DNA of 64,000 nucleotides, from the NCBI GenBank assembly GCA_035079385.1, contig JAVHKY010000003.1:13681501-13745500 (forward strand). The letters are read 5' to 3'. This document shows, in pieces, positions 46,126-56,828 of the stretch (within the stretch, counting starts at the first letter, position 1; each line of letters begins with the position of its first letter). The translations under genes and the position numbers were made by a program. The notes beneath the pieces were generated by a model. It was not told where the DNA came from and ran no database searches. It was given only the letters and a program-made list of their open reading frames with translations. The DNA comes from Aspidiotus rigidus. Taxonomy: Eukaryota; Arthropoda; Insecta; Hemiptera; Diaspididae.

Positions 46126-46490
46126 ATTTTCACTAACCTCCCTACCTAATTTGAAATTTTACGCGAGCACCCTCCTCTAGAAATAATGTAATCCCAGGAA
46201 GTCAAATTTGAAAGATTTTCAGACGTCGGACATGGAGAATTGTTGTTGAACCCTTTACCTAATTAGAGGTCTCGATACCATTTGCTGACGATTGGACTTT
46301 AGATTAAGATCAATATGGATGGAATCGTTTGCGCTACGTTTGTGCAGGATTGTGCCGTTGAGTTTCACGTTTGTACTAGTCTCCTTCTCTCCCAATCGAA
46401 GCTGTGGACAAGTGTTTTCATTCAATTTCTAGGGTGAAGACGTGCTGAATTTTAGGTGCTACATTTTCTCTGAATCACGCTTTTGAGTTT
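46126..46490. other. Segment between U2 and the Tigger remnant
   Basis: 46,308-46,490 matches 38,990-39,180 of U1. The rest is unassigned and non-coding. Confidence 0.5.
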
Positions 46491-47750
46491 TTAGAATTGG
46501 AGGATTGTCTGGTGAAATGGATGAAGAAAACGCGAGAGGATAATGTTCCCATTTCTGGTCCAATGCTTCAACGTCAAGGTAAGAAGTTTGCCGACATGTT
46601 AAAAATTCCTGCAAGTTAGTTCAGCGGTAGTAATGGATGGCTTGGAAAATTCAAGCAGAGGCATGACATAGTTTTTCGACAAATAAGCGGTGAAGGCAAA
46701 GCTGTAGACGGAGAAGTATGCCGAGAGTGGAAAGAAACTTTGCGGTCCATTATCGAAGGTCATCAGCCCCGTGATGTGTTCAACGCGGATGAGACGGGAC
46801 TCTTCTATCAGTGCCTACCGAATAAAACCATGTGCTTCAAGGGAGAAACATGCCAAGGGGGGAAACACAGCAAAGAACGCGTCACGTTATTACTCGGTGC
46901 TAATATGGACGGATCTGAGAAGTTACCTCCTCTGATGATAGGAAAATCCCAAAAACCTCGGTGTTTTGCCAAGGTGAAAACGTTTCCCATGGAATATTTG
47001 GCGAATAAAAAAGCATGGATGACGTCGAACCTATTTAAACAGTGGCTTTTGAAGCTGGACTCCACAATGAAGTTTCAAAAACGACACGTACTGCTCTTCA
47101 TTGACAATTGCTCGGCCCACTCACCCCTACCACAGCTGAAGAATGTCAACGTTCAATTTCTTCCACCGAACACGACCAGTCATCTACAACCACTTGACCA
47201 GGGCATAATTCGAAATTTCAAGAGTTTCTACCGCATTGAAGTTATCGATCACATTTTGGAAGCCATCGAGCAGTCAACAGATAGGAAAATTAATGTCTTA
47301 CAGGCAATGAGAATGGCTCGTATGGCATGGAGCAATGTCACGCAGTCTACAATCGCGAACTGTTTTAGGAGGTGCGGATTTTCGTTTGAAACTGAAGCTG
47401 TGATGCCTGCCACTGAAGTGACCGAGGAACCACCTAATTGGCGAAAGTTGACAGAACTTCTTCCTGGTGAAACGAACGCTTCGTTGACTTTCCAAGATTT
47501 CGTGTGCTTTGATGATGCCGTTCACGTATGCGGTCAAGTCAGTGATGAAGACATTGTAGCTGAAGTCACAGAACCACATGAAAGTGCTGATGAAAGTGAG
47601 GGAGGCGAGGATGATGGCTCCCCGCCTGAAAATATTATACGACGAGATGCACAGTCTGCTCTTCTTACTTTACAAAAATTTTTAGAAAGTAAAGAGGGTG
47701 TGCCCGATTCATTTTTTAACAGGGAACCTGTTTTATGGGGGGCTATTTGA
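46491..47750 (+). pseudogene. Tigger/pogo (TIGD-like) transposase
   Basis: In frame from 46,491: LELEDCLVKWMKKTREDN and SGPMLQRQGKKFADML (CENP-B-type helix-turn-helix), one stop at 46,617-46,619, then GWLGKFKQRHDIVFRQ and a 336-codon open stretch with the DDE domain. Acidic motifs are FNADETGLFYQC, HVLLFIDNCSAHSP and PPNTTSHLQPLDQGIIRNFK, the pattern of pogo/Tigger transposases. The N-terminal DNA-binding part is truncated and the last residues (REPVLWGAI) come from the inserted MITE. It could pass for a domesticated gene, but the stop, truncation and insertion argue against it. Confidence 0.88.
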
Positions 47751-47947
47751 GAAATCTGGCGTCCGCCGTGCGCCGTCCGCCGTCCGCCGTGCGCCATCCA
47801 GCGAAAAACTTAGAAAAATTTCGACCCTCGAGCCATATATGATAGGAGAGGGACTTGGAAAAATTTCGACTGTCGAGCTATATATGATCTAGGCTTCCTT
47901 GAATTTTCAATACCAAATCTCATTCGAATCATAAAACAGGTTCCCTG
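47720..47947. mobile_element. 228-bp MITE with CAGGGAACCTGTTTTATG inverted termini
   Basis: CAGGGAACCTGTTTTATG at 47,720-47,737 is the exact reverse complement of the sequence at 47,930-47,947. Inside are a GTCCGCC/GTGCGCC short-repeat patch (47,761-47,800) and a ~43-bp direct repeat (GAAAAATTTCGACCCTCGAG, then GAAAAATTTCGACTGTCGAG). It truncates the Tigger reading frame. The terminal motif recurs, more or less intact, near 956, 33,841, 39,722, 56,875 and 61,250. Confidence 0.75.
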
Positions 47948-48186
47948 CGTTCCTCGTTTAACTTCGTTAAGGAAGCCGTAATTTTTCTACCCTTGTAGAT
48001 CTCCAGAAATTTGTAAAAAATAGTACTGAACATACGCAATCGAAAATAACGGACTTTTTCGCGAAATAAAATGTACATATGTACAACTCGTTAAATGAAC
48101 ATAGGCCTTCCCTTGAAAAATCACTTATCGAGGTTTTACTGTATAGAGGATTACCCACCTTACAATACTATTTTTCAGGCTATGTA

Positions 48187-49144
48187 TCTAATATATAAAG
48201 TAGAATGTTTGTCTGTATATCTGTCTGTCTGTCTGTCTATCTGTATGTTAGTCCATAACTTTCGAACGCCTTCACCTATCGACCTGGAATTTTTTTTGAA
48301 AAATTTTGTTTTTTCTGGGTCAGGTTCTTAAATACATTTCGATGTTTTGACTCCCTGAAGGTGAAGTAGGGGGCGACAAAATTAGGAAAAACGGGCATTA
48401 TCGAGTACTGAAACTGCTTTGCGCTGTATGTTAGACCTACGCGCGTTGAGTGGCGCAGTTTCGAAAATTGAATTATTGTGATAACTCGAGTATAACTCAT
48501 TTTTATGAAAAATTGAAGAGAACAAAAATTGTAGCCCCTGTAATTTCCTTTCGAATGAGCCTGGTTCCAGATTTTTAGGAGGAAATTTTGTCACTACAGT
48601 ATTCGCTGTACTTCCATACTAAGTAAGTTATTTTATTCACAGTTTTAAAAACACCTACATAAAGGATTTTACATCCGGTATCTCATACAAGAACCAATGT
48701 CTAGACACGGTGCGCACCGCGTATGGGCTGGCGGAAATGACCTTTTTTTTTACCTGTTGTCCGTGTGTTTTCTTAGGGACTGGCAAAATGTCAATGGATT
48801 TGTCTGTATTCTGCTGCGATACAGGCTTCACGCGTTAAGTCAGCTCTCAAGTGAATTAGTGTGTAAAAAATTTAATTTGGTGATTTTATTTTTGTGCGAC
48901 TCGGAACTTTGATATTTTATAAGTACAGTCGCAGTTTTTGGTGTCTATTTTCTTATTTTTGAACTGAATAGTTGTGAATTTTGCAAAACTCTTTCCACTG
49001 TTTCTTTTTCAAAAATTCATCTGAATTCCAAGATACCTACAAAACACACATACCTACAAGATACAGATACCTATAAAACACAGATATCTACTCAACACAC
49101 AGCTAGCGGTCAGGCGCGCCGGAGGCGCGTCGCCAACCCGCTAG
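48187..49144 (+). mobile_element. Non-autonomous Helitron, 958 bp, with empty-site proof
   Basis: Begins 5'-TCTAATATATAAAG and ends CTAG-3'. A GC hairpin (CGCGCC-GGA-GGCGCG, 49,115-49,129) lies 11 nt before the end. It sits exactly between A and T with no target-site duplication. Paralogous R repeats at 39,866-39,900 and 57,009-57,045 read GGCTATGTATAATGTATATA uninterrupted; here GGCTATGTA ends at 48,186 and TAATGTATATA resumes at 49,145. A CTGT microsatellite lies near the start (about 48,220-48,240). No Rep/helicase is encoded, so it depended on an autonomous partner. Confidence 0.92.
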
Positions 49145-49940
49145 TAATGTATATAGACCACCGAGCTAAATGATAGGAGGGAAACCGAGCTTCTCCAGCC
49201 AGACGGACGGCGGACATTTTTTCCGAAAAACCTTTTTATAAAACAGATTTGCTGCTACAAGGACTGCCCGCCCTTCTGAGTATTTTTCCGGTAGGTCGAG
49301 TCGTAATTTGAAGAATCGTACCAATCCGATTAAATTAATGGTATACGTTTGCCGTTCACAACGAGAAATTTCGCGTATTCACCCGCTTCAATCATAACCT
49401 GGGTATATGAGTCTATCTGTCACCACTCACCGCGAGCACCTAATGGAAGACCAACTTCTCGATATAATTCCGTTCCCTCCCTAAAACAATGCGAATTTCC
49501 AAAGATTTGCTCGCTGTGACCAGCCATGGGCAAACCCTCGCTATGAACAGCACAAAAGATTTCATCTATGTTAACAAAGCGGGTCCTGTATGTTTCCATT
49601 ACCCAAGTAATAAAAGGTGAGGGATCATTCACAGTAAATTTAAACTCAACGGCATAATTATTTTAGAGAAAATGTAACACCCAAAATTCATCCCGTCTTC
49701 ACGCCAGAAATTAAATGAGACAGCATCTCACTTGTCTACAGCTTTCCCTAACTGGAACAATCATAAAATTCAACGAAACAATCCAGCATACAAACGATTA
49801 AGGCCGGTTTCGGGCCAAAAACCGGACGGGAGGACTAGGGGTGTGGGCCTAAAAAACTATTCGGGTCTCTCCCTCCTCTTTCTCATAATGGTACTTTTCT
49901 AGACATGGAAGAGAAAGACAGGGAGAAAATGTGTAAACCT
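49145..49940. repeat. R repeat, copy 2
   Basis: Matches R1 from TAATGTATATAGACCACCGA onward. Its proximal ~190 bp (corresponding to 39,673-39,865) are missing: upstream sequence jumps from CCACCTTACAATACT to ACTATTTTTCAGGC, a deletion with ACT microhomology. A Helitron was then inserted. Continues to GACAGGGAGAAAATGTG, like R3. Confidence 0.75.
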
Positions 49941-52019
49941 ATTTCTTGTGTAAGAGAGAGAGGAGCATGAGTTACCTCTTCTAAAAATAGCAATGAGACA
50001 ATAAAATAATAGAACAGAATCTAAACATTCGACGGCTAAACTGACTTATCTTACTACACCTTTGAATTCTAATTACCTGCGCTGATGGTGACTGATTGGT
50101 TCATTGCATCATAAACGATCCCTGTAAAATGAAAAATGGTTGAGCACTACTCCCATCGCTAATAATAAACTAGTCTAAACTATATGACGAGCATAATCCG
50201 CAAAAACTCTAGCGAGAGTGTTGGTGGTCAAACAGTGCTCAGATCCAACCAATGATAATCACAAGAAGATTCTACCACCAACGTGTCTCTCTTCTTTATA
50301 TCCCCGTACAAGTCCGCTCCAAGGCAGGATCCTCCCACTGCCACGAAGGCAGAGGTTGGCCGGCCTCTACCAACGATTTGTGAGCCAGACCCCCGACACT
50401 ATACATGTGGCTAACCCACAGCGTCAACTACCATCTACTTAATCCGGTAGCGCCTTATCTAATGCCAAAACGTCCACCAGACGCGGCCTTAATTTAACCA
50501 ACGTTACATTCAACCATGCACAAAACAAAGTACTGCCTCGGTCGGCGATCTATACTCGAACACTGCCTCGTCGGCGATCTGTATTTATAACCATTTGAAG
50601 TACTGCCTCATCCGGCGATCTGTACTCAAATACCGTCAACATCACAATCAGTCCGTTTATACAAACGACCCTGATGGACTTGTGCGTCCTCAATAAGAAA
50701 AGCCAACTACAGCCGTCTCAACAGCCTGACCAGTCCTTTGGTCACTTTAACCTCCTCAACGGTAGATCGACTCTTCCCTAACTAGCCATCCACAATAATT
50801 AATTAACTTAAACGCTCTACAGTTGAGTAGCAACTATGAATATAGTTATCATACCCTACTCGTACATAGATCTAAATATTATAACGATAAAAGAATGATG
50901 CTCAGTGAACCAATTCAACAATAAATACGTATTTTGTACAGGGCACCAGATTAAGTTTGCACTCGCGCAAAAATATAACTCACGAAAATACTACACACCA
51001 CCAAAAATATTATACTCCACCGAATAGTACGTCCTAACAGAGAAAGCAATATCTAGAGACAGACCACGACTACGAGGTACAAATAAGACGAGACCATCGT
51101 ATTATTAGGAACAGCTAAGCATCCACCACCCTTGTAAAGTGTGTCGGACATCACCCTGGACACCCACGGCTCGCTTCGGACGTTGTCCGGATCATAATTT
51201 TTTTATACACGTATTAATGTTCATTAGCTGCAGATATGTCGAGAATAGCATCGAATACAATAGGAAATGACAAAACTGCAACAGGCTCTCATCTACCTGA
51301 GCCCAGTGTATCTTACGCCTTTCTTTCCGTTCTGGTTTTCGAGACTCTTTATCTCAGCATTGTATCACAAAAATTATATTGGCTCGCTTTCTAAAATCTT
51401 GTCGTGTGTGTAGCACCAGCGTTAAATAATTCGATGAGGTTCTCGCTGTTCTCAAATATACGTTACAGTGTATACTGCTAGACTAAAACTTACCACGTGC
51501 TATGTACAGTATTTACAATAATGTGGGTGTGTGTGTTTGTGTGGGAGAGAAAGCTTGTGATCTAGCTAGTTTGACATGGAGTAAACTAGGCTAAAAAAAG
51601 GGAAGGCAATCAACCAGAGCGAGAACCTTACCGATAGTTAACTGACCATACGGCAGCAGTTGCCTATGTAAATTATACTCGCACACCTATAAATCTGATA
51701 TTTGAGACATTTTTTATGTTTATCCCGAGCCAGCCTCCCTTATTAAGAATCTGCTAGTTCGAGTTGTCGCCCCCCCACCTGGTGGTCAAATTCGAGAATT
51801 TCTTAAGAACGCTCGATATGATCTGGAAATCTGTGAGTCCGAGTTTTGCAGGTACTACACTACTTTTTCACTAACTTTATACTACGGTTCCGCTAAGTTT
51901 GTATTTTACGAAACTTCTAGTAGGCCTATTTTAGCTTTCTGGCCCTACACTAATTTATTCGGATGATTCTGTATGAGTACTAAGCCTACAGATGTTGTAG
52001 ATACTCGAGTAGTTCTACT
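49941..52019. other. L segment: unassigned sequence between R2 and U3, possible LTR-like part
   Basis: 51,457-52,019 is also present, inverted, at 63,060-63,640, and 51,529-51,890 recurs directly at 57,840-58,198. 50,520-50,640 holds three copies of an ACTGCCTCGTCGGCGATCTG-like word (about 50,532, 50,564 and 50,603). GTTGGTGGT at about 50,221 pairs with ACCACCAAC at about 50,274. This part is GC-richer than its surroundings and non-coding. A solo LTR is possible but unproven. Confidence 0.45.
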
Positions 52020-53538
52020 CGTATACTACATGAAAAAGGGTCAGCAATTGTGCAGCAATTTCAAAAATTTCGGGTCGAGATAGCGACTTCACCCCTCTCT
52101 TTCCATTTAGTTACTCTTTGTTTTTCAACGATATTGTTAGATCGTTTTTAGTCATCATCCATTTGCTGAAAACTTAGTCTTTTGGAATACTTCAAATGAT
52201 GATATACAGGTCCGGAAGATCTCTAACGTCAATCTCCTTAAAAATGTCTACAATCCCCTTTTTTGTTTGTCATAACTATACTTTTTGAAATTGCACGAAA
52301 AAATTCCAGGTTCAAGATAGTATTAGTGGGAAATGTTTCCCCAATATTTTTTGGTGAGGGATTCGGACTTCCGAATCTATTAGTGATCGCACTACCTAGA
52401 ATTAGCTAGTTGTATTTGTAATTGCCGAATATTCACAATTCGGCCATGAGTAAAATCTGTTCGACTTTCGATATTGATAAACTTTCAAATTGTCGTTTGA
52501 AAAAACAACATAGTGAAATTTTCAGAAATTAAAACCACTGTTCGAAATTTTTTTAAACATGACAAAAGTACGATGGCGAGTACACCAATAAATCGGTGGA
52601 ATATTGTAACGAAATACGTCTTAAATTTTAGACGAAGACTAAATTCGGCGGTTCCTGCACTTCAATTTTTTCATCCAATCCAAGGGAATATCGTTTACGT
52701 CCTTCAGATGATAGTGAGATGATATTGATTTTATCATCTTGAGAGGAGAGGCGAGATGTAGGTTTGTAAACTCTTTAGTGACCATTGCGGTTACGCCGAA
52801 GCCATTCTTCGGGGGTATGTTTCTGTAGGATGGTGAAAAGTATGAGAGAGCAAATTTATATTTATCCTATTTTACAATCTGTCTCAACTCCGCAGCAGAA
52901 AGCGATGATTTTACAAGGCCGTCCATATTTTTTAGTCGAAGCAGCCGATTCCAAATTTATCTCTGGACGAACTATCCGTGAGGTCACTCGAAAGCAAATA
53001 GCTTGTAGCTAAATTCCTTAAGGCTTCTTTGATCAGACAAGTAGAGCTGTGGGACCGGTATACGTTACTTGATTCGAAGACAACGCAACGTTACCCGTCG
53101 ACGTGCTGACTTTCACGCGGTCTCGAGGGAACCAGTCTCTCCCCATCCAATATGTATCATCACATACACCTAGGTCTGATCAGATTTGAGTGTTTGGTGC
53201 TAACGAGGTGGGATCTCTGTCTTATCAACAACGTCATTTAGGGCGAGCAGAAAACTTATTTTATGTGAGATTTCTCAGTTTCGATAATCGATTTCGTTGA
53301 TGCATTTCGATTTTAAGACGTAAGCGATTAAGATTCGTTATAGAGGGACGTCGGAATTCTTCTAAGGCTTGGCATACCTGCTCTTTTTGGATCTGTTTCA
53401 TCAAGCTCAAAGTAAATACTCATTGAAATGAATTAGGAAGTTTTTCTGAAACTACAATATTACCTTCGTTTCCTCTTGGAGTCTCTTCCACATCATTAAA
53501 CATTAGTAATGATACAACAAAACTAATTTGCACAAATT

Positions 53539-53544
53539 TTTATT
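53539..53544 (-). terminator. Poly(A) signal of oxidase gene 3
   Basis: AATAAA on the minus strand about 180 bp after the stop codon. Confidence 0.7.
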
Positions 53545-53723
53545 GATGAGCGTACAAACCAGTATACGAAATTCTGAATCAAAAATATCTAAAACTATAA
53601 TTAAAGTTTAATTTACAGCTCAAGTCAATTCAATAAAATGAATAATACAGGTAATATCTCTATACATTTACGAGAATAAAAGAATAATTTTCCGAAAGGT
53701 ACGAAGTGAGACATTGCTTTTAC

Positions 53724-55502
53724 TTATTTGCCGGGTGGGCGGCAGATTAACGTATAGTTTGTGAAATCTGTAATCGCTGGCAATTCGAACTTATCGATCA
53801 GAATCGATTCAGCTGTGTCAAGAGCACCTTCAACCCATCCTTGTATATTGGAATATGCTGATCCAGCGACATAGATCGGCACTCCAAATTCCTCGCCTGG
53901 CCGTGTCATGTAGTATTGGGCGTCTCGGATCTTGTAATGAGATTTCCAAGTATGATATCCAGCGCCATACGGATTGAGTTCCCAATTCATGAAGAAACCA
54001 GATTCAGGCTCCGGGGCAAGCATTTCGGTGCTGTTAAAATGCACCAAACTCAGTTGCTTCCGTACTACGTCCAACATAGTCTGCGGTACAGGGATTCCAT
54101 CAAGTAATGGTTTGAAATCTTCGGAGGTAGGTTTCGTCGCGTTTTCAGCTGGTGTCTGTTCCAACACTCTCCAGAACCACGGGAATTCCGTATCGTCGTA
54201 ACTCGCCAAAATACCATAATACGATTCCGAACCCAGCGAATTATCTCCCATGTAATAAATTTGCCGTAGAGGAAGATCGGTTATTGTAGGGCCGTAGTTG
54301 AAACAACCAGTTTTAGCCGACACGAAATTATGTCTTTTGAGGTTGGGCGGAAACGGAACGTTCAACCACCACTGTTTCTTGTATAGAAGACCGATTTTGT
54401 AAGCTGGCTGTTGAATAATAGATTCAATGTAGAATCTTCCCTTTTTATTCTTCAGAACTCTTCGTTCACCAGTCCAGTTTCCGACAACTTCACCTTCATA
54501 AATCAAATCGATCGAATGTTTAGGCATGCATAACAACAATGTATCACTGATGACATAGGACTTGAATCCAGTTGATATCCCGTTAGCGTCATATTTCTCG
54601 AAAGTGCTGTGAAATTTCTTCGTATCATTGTTCCAATAGAATGCAGTCAATCTTTGACCGTACCAAACTGGAACCTTTTGTTTCTTGATTTCTTCCAATA
54701 GTCTCTCGAATAAGGAAGAGTACCCATTATTGAGAGTCTTGAAATCAACTGGGTTGGTTAAGTCATCGTTTTTGTGAATTGCTGCAGCCGCATTTTGATT
54801 AATTACGTTCGATGTGTAACCCCCCGCGTCTCCAAGGTAATGAAATGCTTCACTACCGAGTTGATCCAGCATCAGATTCCAGTAACCAATGTTTCCAACG
54901 GCATCTCCCGGTTTGAAGATGGAACTGTTGAAGTTTTTCGGCAGGACACCAGTGTCGAAAAAGTCGCACCACTCAGCGGTCGTAGCGCATAACTTTTTGT
55001 CCAGAACTCTTTCTTTGATCATGTTGAACAGTGCGGATGGCGGCATTTTACGATACTGCGGTACATGGGTATCGTACGGTACACCATGATCCTCTATTGA
55101 ATCGTTGTAGAAGTGTTTTCCTCGCAGGTAGTAGAGACGATCATCTGTCATTGGAAAATCCGTGACGTTCTTCTGTAAATCGAATCTAGTGAGGAGCTGT
55201 TGCACAATGATGTGCTCTTTGGTAAATCGCATTCCACCGAGTTCCAAATGCTGCCCTTGAGGAAACGTTTTGGTGAAGATCCGTCCTCCGATACGAACTG
55301 GAGACCATTCGTAGACCGCCGTTGTTTCATTCGGTCGACCATCCGGAGACGACAATCGCCACGCAGTATACAACCCAGAGGGTCCGCCGCCGACTACCAG
55401 GTTATTAACGTAAGTGATCTCCTCCTCCGCCGCCGCATAATGAATCAAGAACGCAACGATCACAAAATAACGTAACATTGCACGAATATCACGAGTCGAC
55501 AT
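53724..55502 (-). CDS. Secreted L-amino-acid oxidase-like flavoprotein, copy 3
   Basis: 592 residues, single exon, organised like copy 2: signal segment LRYFVIVAFLIHYAAA, VVGGGPSG, RIGGR, ELGGMRF, and C-terminal YSNIQGWVEGALDTAESIL. It differs from copy 4 by only a few percent, with most differences clustered around residues 180-255. The ATG at 55,502 is the first after the predicted start site; the frame has no ATG further upstream. It is divergently oriented to copy 4 and shares its promoter block. Intact motifs suggest an active enzyme; substrate and tissue are unknown. Confidence 0.92.
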   Translation of the reverse strand: MSTRDIRAMLRYFVIVAFLIHYAAAEEEITYVNNLVVGGGPSGLYTAWRLSSPDGRPNETTAVYEWSPVRIGGRIFTKTFPQGQHLELGGMRFTKEHIIVQQLLTRFDLQKNVTDFPMTDDRLYYLRGKHFYNDSIEDHGVPYDTHVPQYRKMPPSALFNMIKERVLDKKLCATTAEWCDFFDTGVLPKNFNSSIFKPGDAVGNIGYWNLMLDQLGSEAFHYLGDAGGYTSNVINQNAAAAIHKNDDLTNPVDFKTLNNGYSSLFERLLEEIKKQKVPVWYGQRLTAFYWNNDTKKFHSTFEKYDANGISTGFKSYVISDTLLLCMPKHSIDLIYEGEVVGNWTGERRVLKNKKGRFYIESIIQQPAYKIGLLYKKQWWLNVPFPPNLKRHNFVSAKTGCFNYGPTITDLPLRQIYYMGDNSLGSESYYGILASYDDTEFPWFWRVLEQTPAENATKPTSEDFKPLLDGIPVPQTMLDVVRKQLSLVHFNSTEMLAPEPESGFFMNWELNPYGAGYHTWKSHYKIRDAQYYMTRPGEEFGVPIYVAGSAYSNIQGWVEGALDTAESILIDKFELPAITDFTNYTLICRPPGK

Positions 55503-55616
55503 CACGACTATAGGAGAATATGATTTTCGCAACAGAAAGACAGAAAGGAAACCCCTTCTGAAGCACGCACGTTTTTGACTAGAACTTCTTCTAGAAGAAA
55601 CAATTGCGTTAACTGT

Positions 55617-55648
55617 TGGATATACGAGCTTTTGCTCGCGCTTATATA
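55617..55648 (-). promoter_or_regulatory. Core promoter of oxidase gene 3
   Basis: TATATA at 55,648-55,643, CCAACAG initiator-like sequence 31 bp downstream, and CCACGTGG near 55,793. Confidence 0.75.
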
Positions 55649-56828
55649 CCCTAAAGAAGCGTGCAAATCCCCGCCAAATACATTAAACGCGTAAACAGAA
55701 ATCATACGATGATGAAGTTATCCAATCAAAAGAAAGAGATAAAGGTTAGCTCACTTACCTCCTTTCGAACGTTTCCGTTAATCATGAATGCTCCACGTGG
55801 AGCCCGATTGAAGGAAAAACTTCAACGAAATTATGCAAATTCGAAAGAAATGATTTACGATTAAAATACAAAGAATGTGAGAAGTTGATTCGCGGAAAAA
55901 CTGTCATTTGTGTAAATGAGTGCAGTACTTACAAAAAACATGGCTTGGACCCCCTCTGACACAATAAAATGAGGAAAAGTAGGCCTTTTCGTATGATTTT
56001 ACGACCCTTCATACCGGTCACTAATAGACACTTGGTGAGCAGAGTATTGTAAGCTTTTTCTCGCGAAAATAAAAATTCAGAAGATTGGAAAGAAGGTTTC
56101 AGGGGGCCAACACGATGAGCTTTAACAAATTGCTCTAATTCACTACTCAATTTGAAATAATTATGAAACCGAATTTCGATCTTCCAGTGAGAATAGGCTA
56201 CGATTGATTCCTTTATTAATGTTTTTTACGTCAACACCTAAACTTTTCGTTCTCTAATACATAAGAGTGCGTAACTCAACCCTGCAAATCGACACGCATA
56301 AATTTCCCAACGAAGGAAAAAAAACAATTGATGTGGATTACGCTCTGAACGTGTGAATTACGTAATTGAGAAGCATTTTGAATACGAGTATGAGTTAGAT
56401 AATGAATTATTTGTACAAGAATGATATCGACGTATGAAAAAGTACACATTTCAAAGCTTACGAATTCGGATTTTGTTGGCGACCTTGTAAAGAACATAGG
56501 GGGCAAGGGTCTATATTACCACGTGACGTTGATATAAATTGCTTGAAAACCAACAGACTTCTCTCGAACATCAATGATTTCCGAAAATTCTGAAGAATAT
56601 TAATTTAATGTCGCTTTTGCCTTACATACCACCGCATGAAAATTGACTCGAAAATTGGGAAGGAAAAGGAATGGGAAAGAAATATGCAGATACGGACAGA
56701 GATATACAAAAAGAGAAGCTTTTAATGAGTACGTTTTATTCAAGATTGGAAAACTGCCGTAGTGTAGTTTCATCATTTTACTAGAAATAATTAGTTTGAG
56801 ATCTTTGATTCCTGAAAAATGTATCATC

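Larger units (their letters stand above)
46491..48141 (+). mobile_element. Tigger/pogo DNA transposon, 5'-truncated, carrying a MITE
   Basis: The right end is clear: the minus strand reads CAGTAAAACCTCGATAAGTG from 48,141, the Tigger-type terminal inverted repeat, followed by a TA (48,142-48,143). The left end is missing; homology to unoccupied U1 stops at about 46,490, inside the transposase reading frame. A 228-bp MITE (47,720-47,947) sits at the 3' end of the coding region. The element is inactive in cis. Confidence 0.85.
51457..56309 (-). repeat. Left arm of the large inverted repeat
   Basis: Reverse-complementary to 58,201-63,639, carrying oxidase gene 3. The inner edge is AATTTCCC at about 56,309, matching GGGAAATT at 58,201. 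The outer edge is ATATACGTTACAGTG at 51,457, matching CACTGTAACGTATAT near 63,638. Arms differ by indels, including the oxidase fragment in the right arm. Confidence 0.88.
52020..56820 (-). repeat. Oxidase duplication unit U3
   Basis: Nearest relative of inverted U4. Both carry a ~600-bp segment (52,630-53,240; 61,270-61,940) absent from U2 at 41,865. U3 lacks the stretch between GATTCGGACTTCCGAATCT and ATTAGTGATCGCACTACC that U2 has. Confidence 0.88.

Noticed and set aside
46740..47750. Domesticated host gene of the TIGD type
   Set aside because: An in-frame stop in the DNA-binding domain, loss of the N-terminus, a MITE-derived C-terminus and an adjacent transposon TIR indicate a transposon relic.
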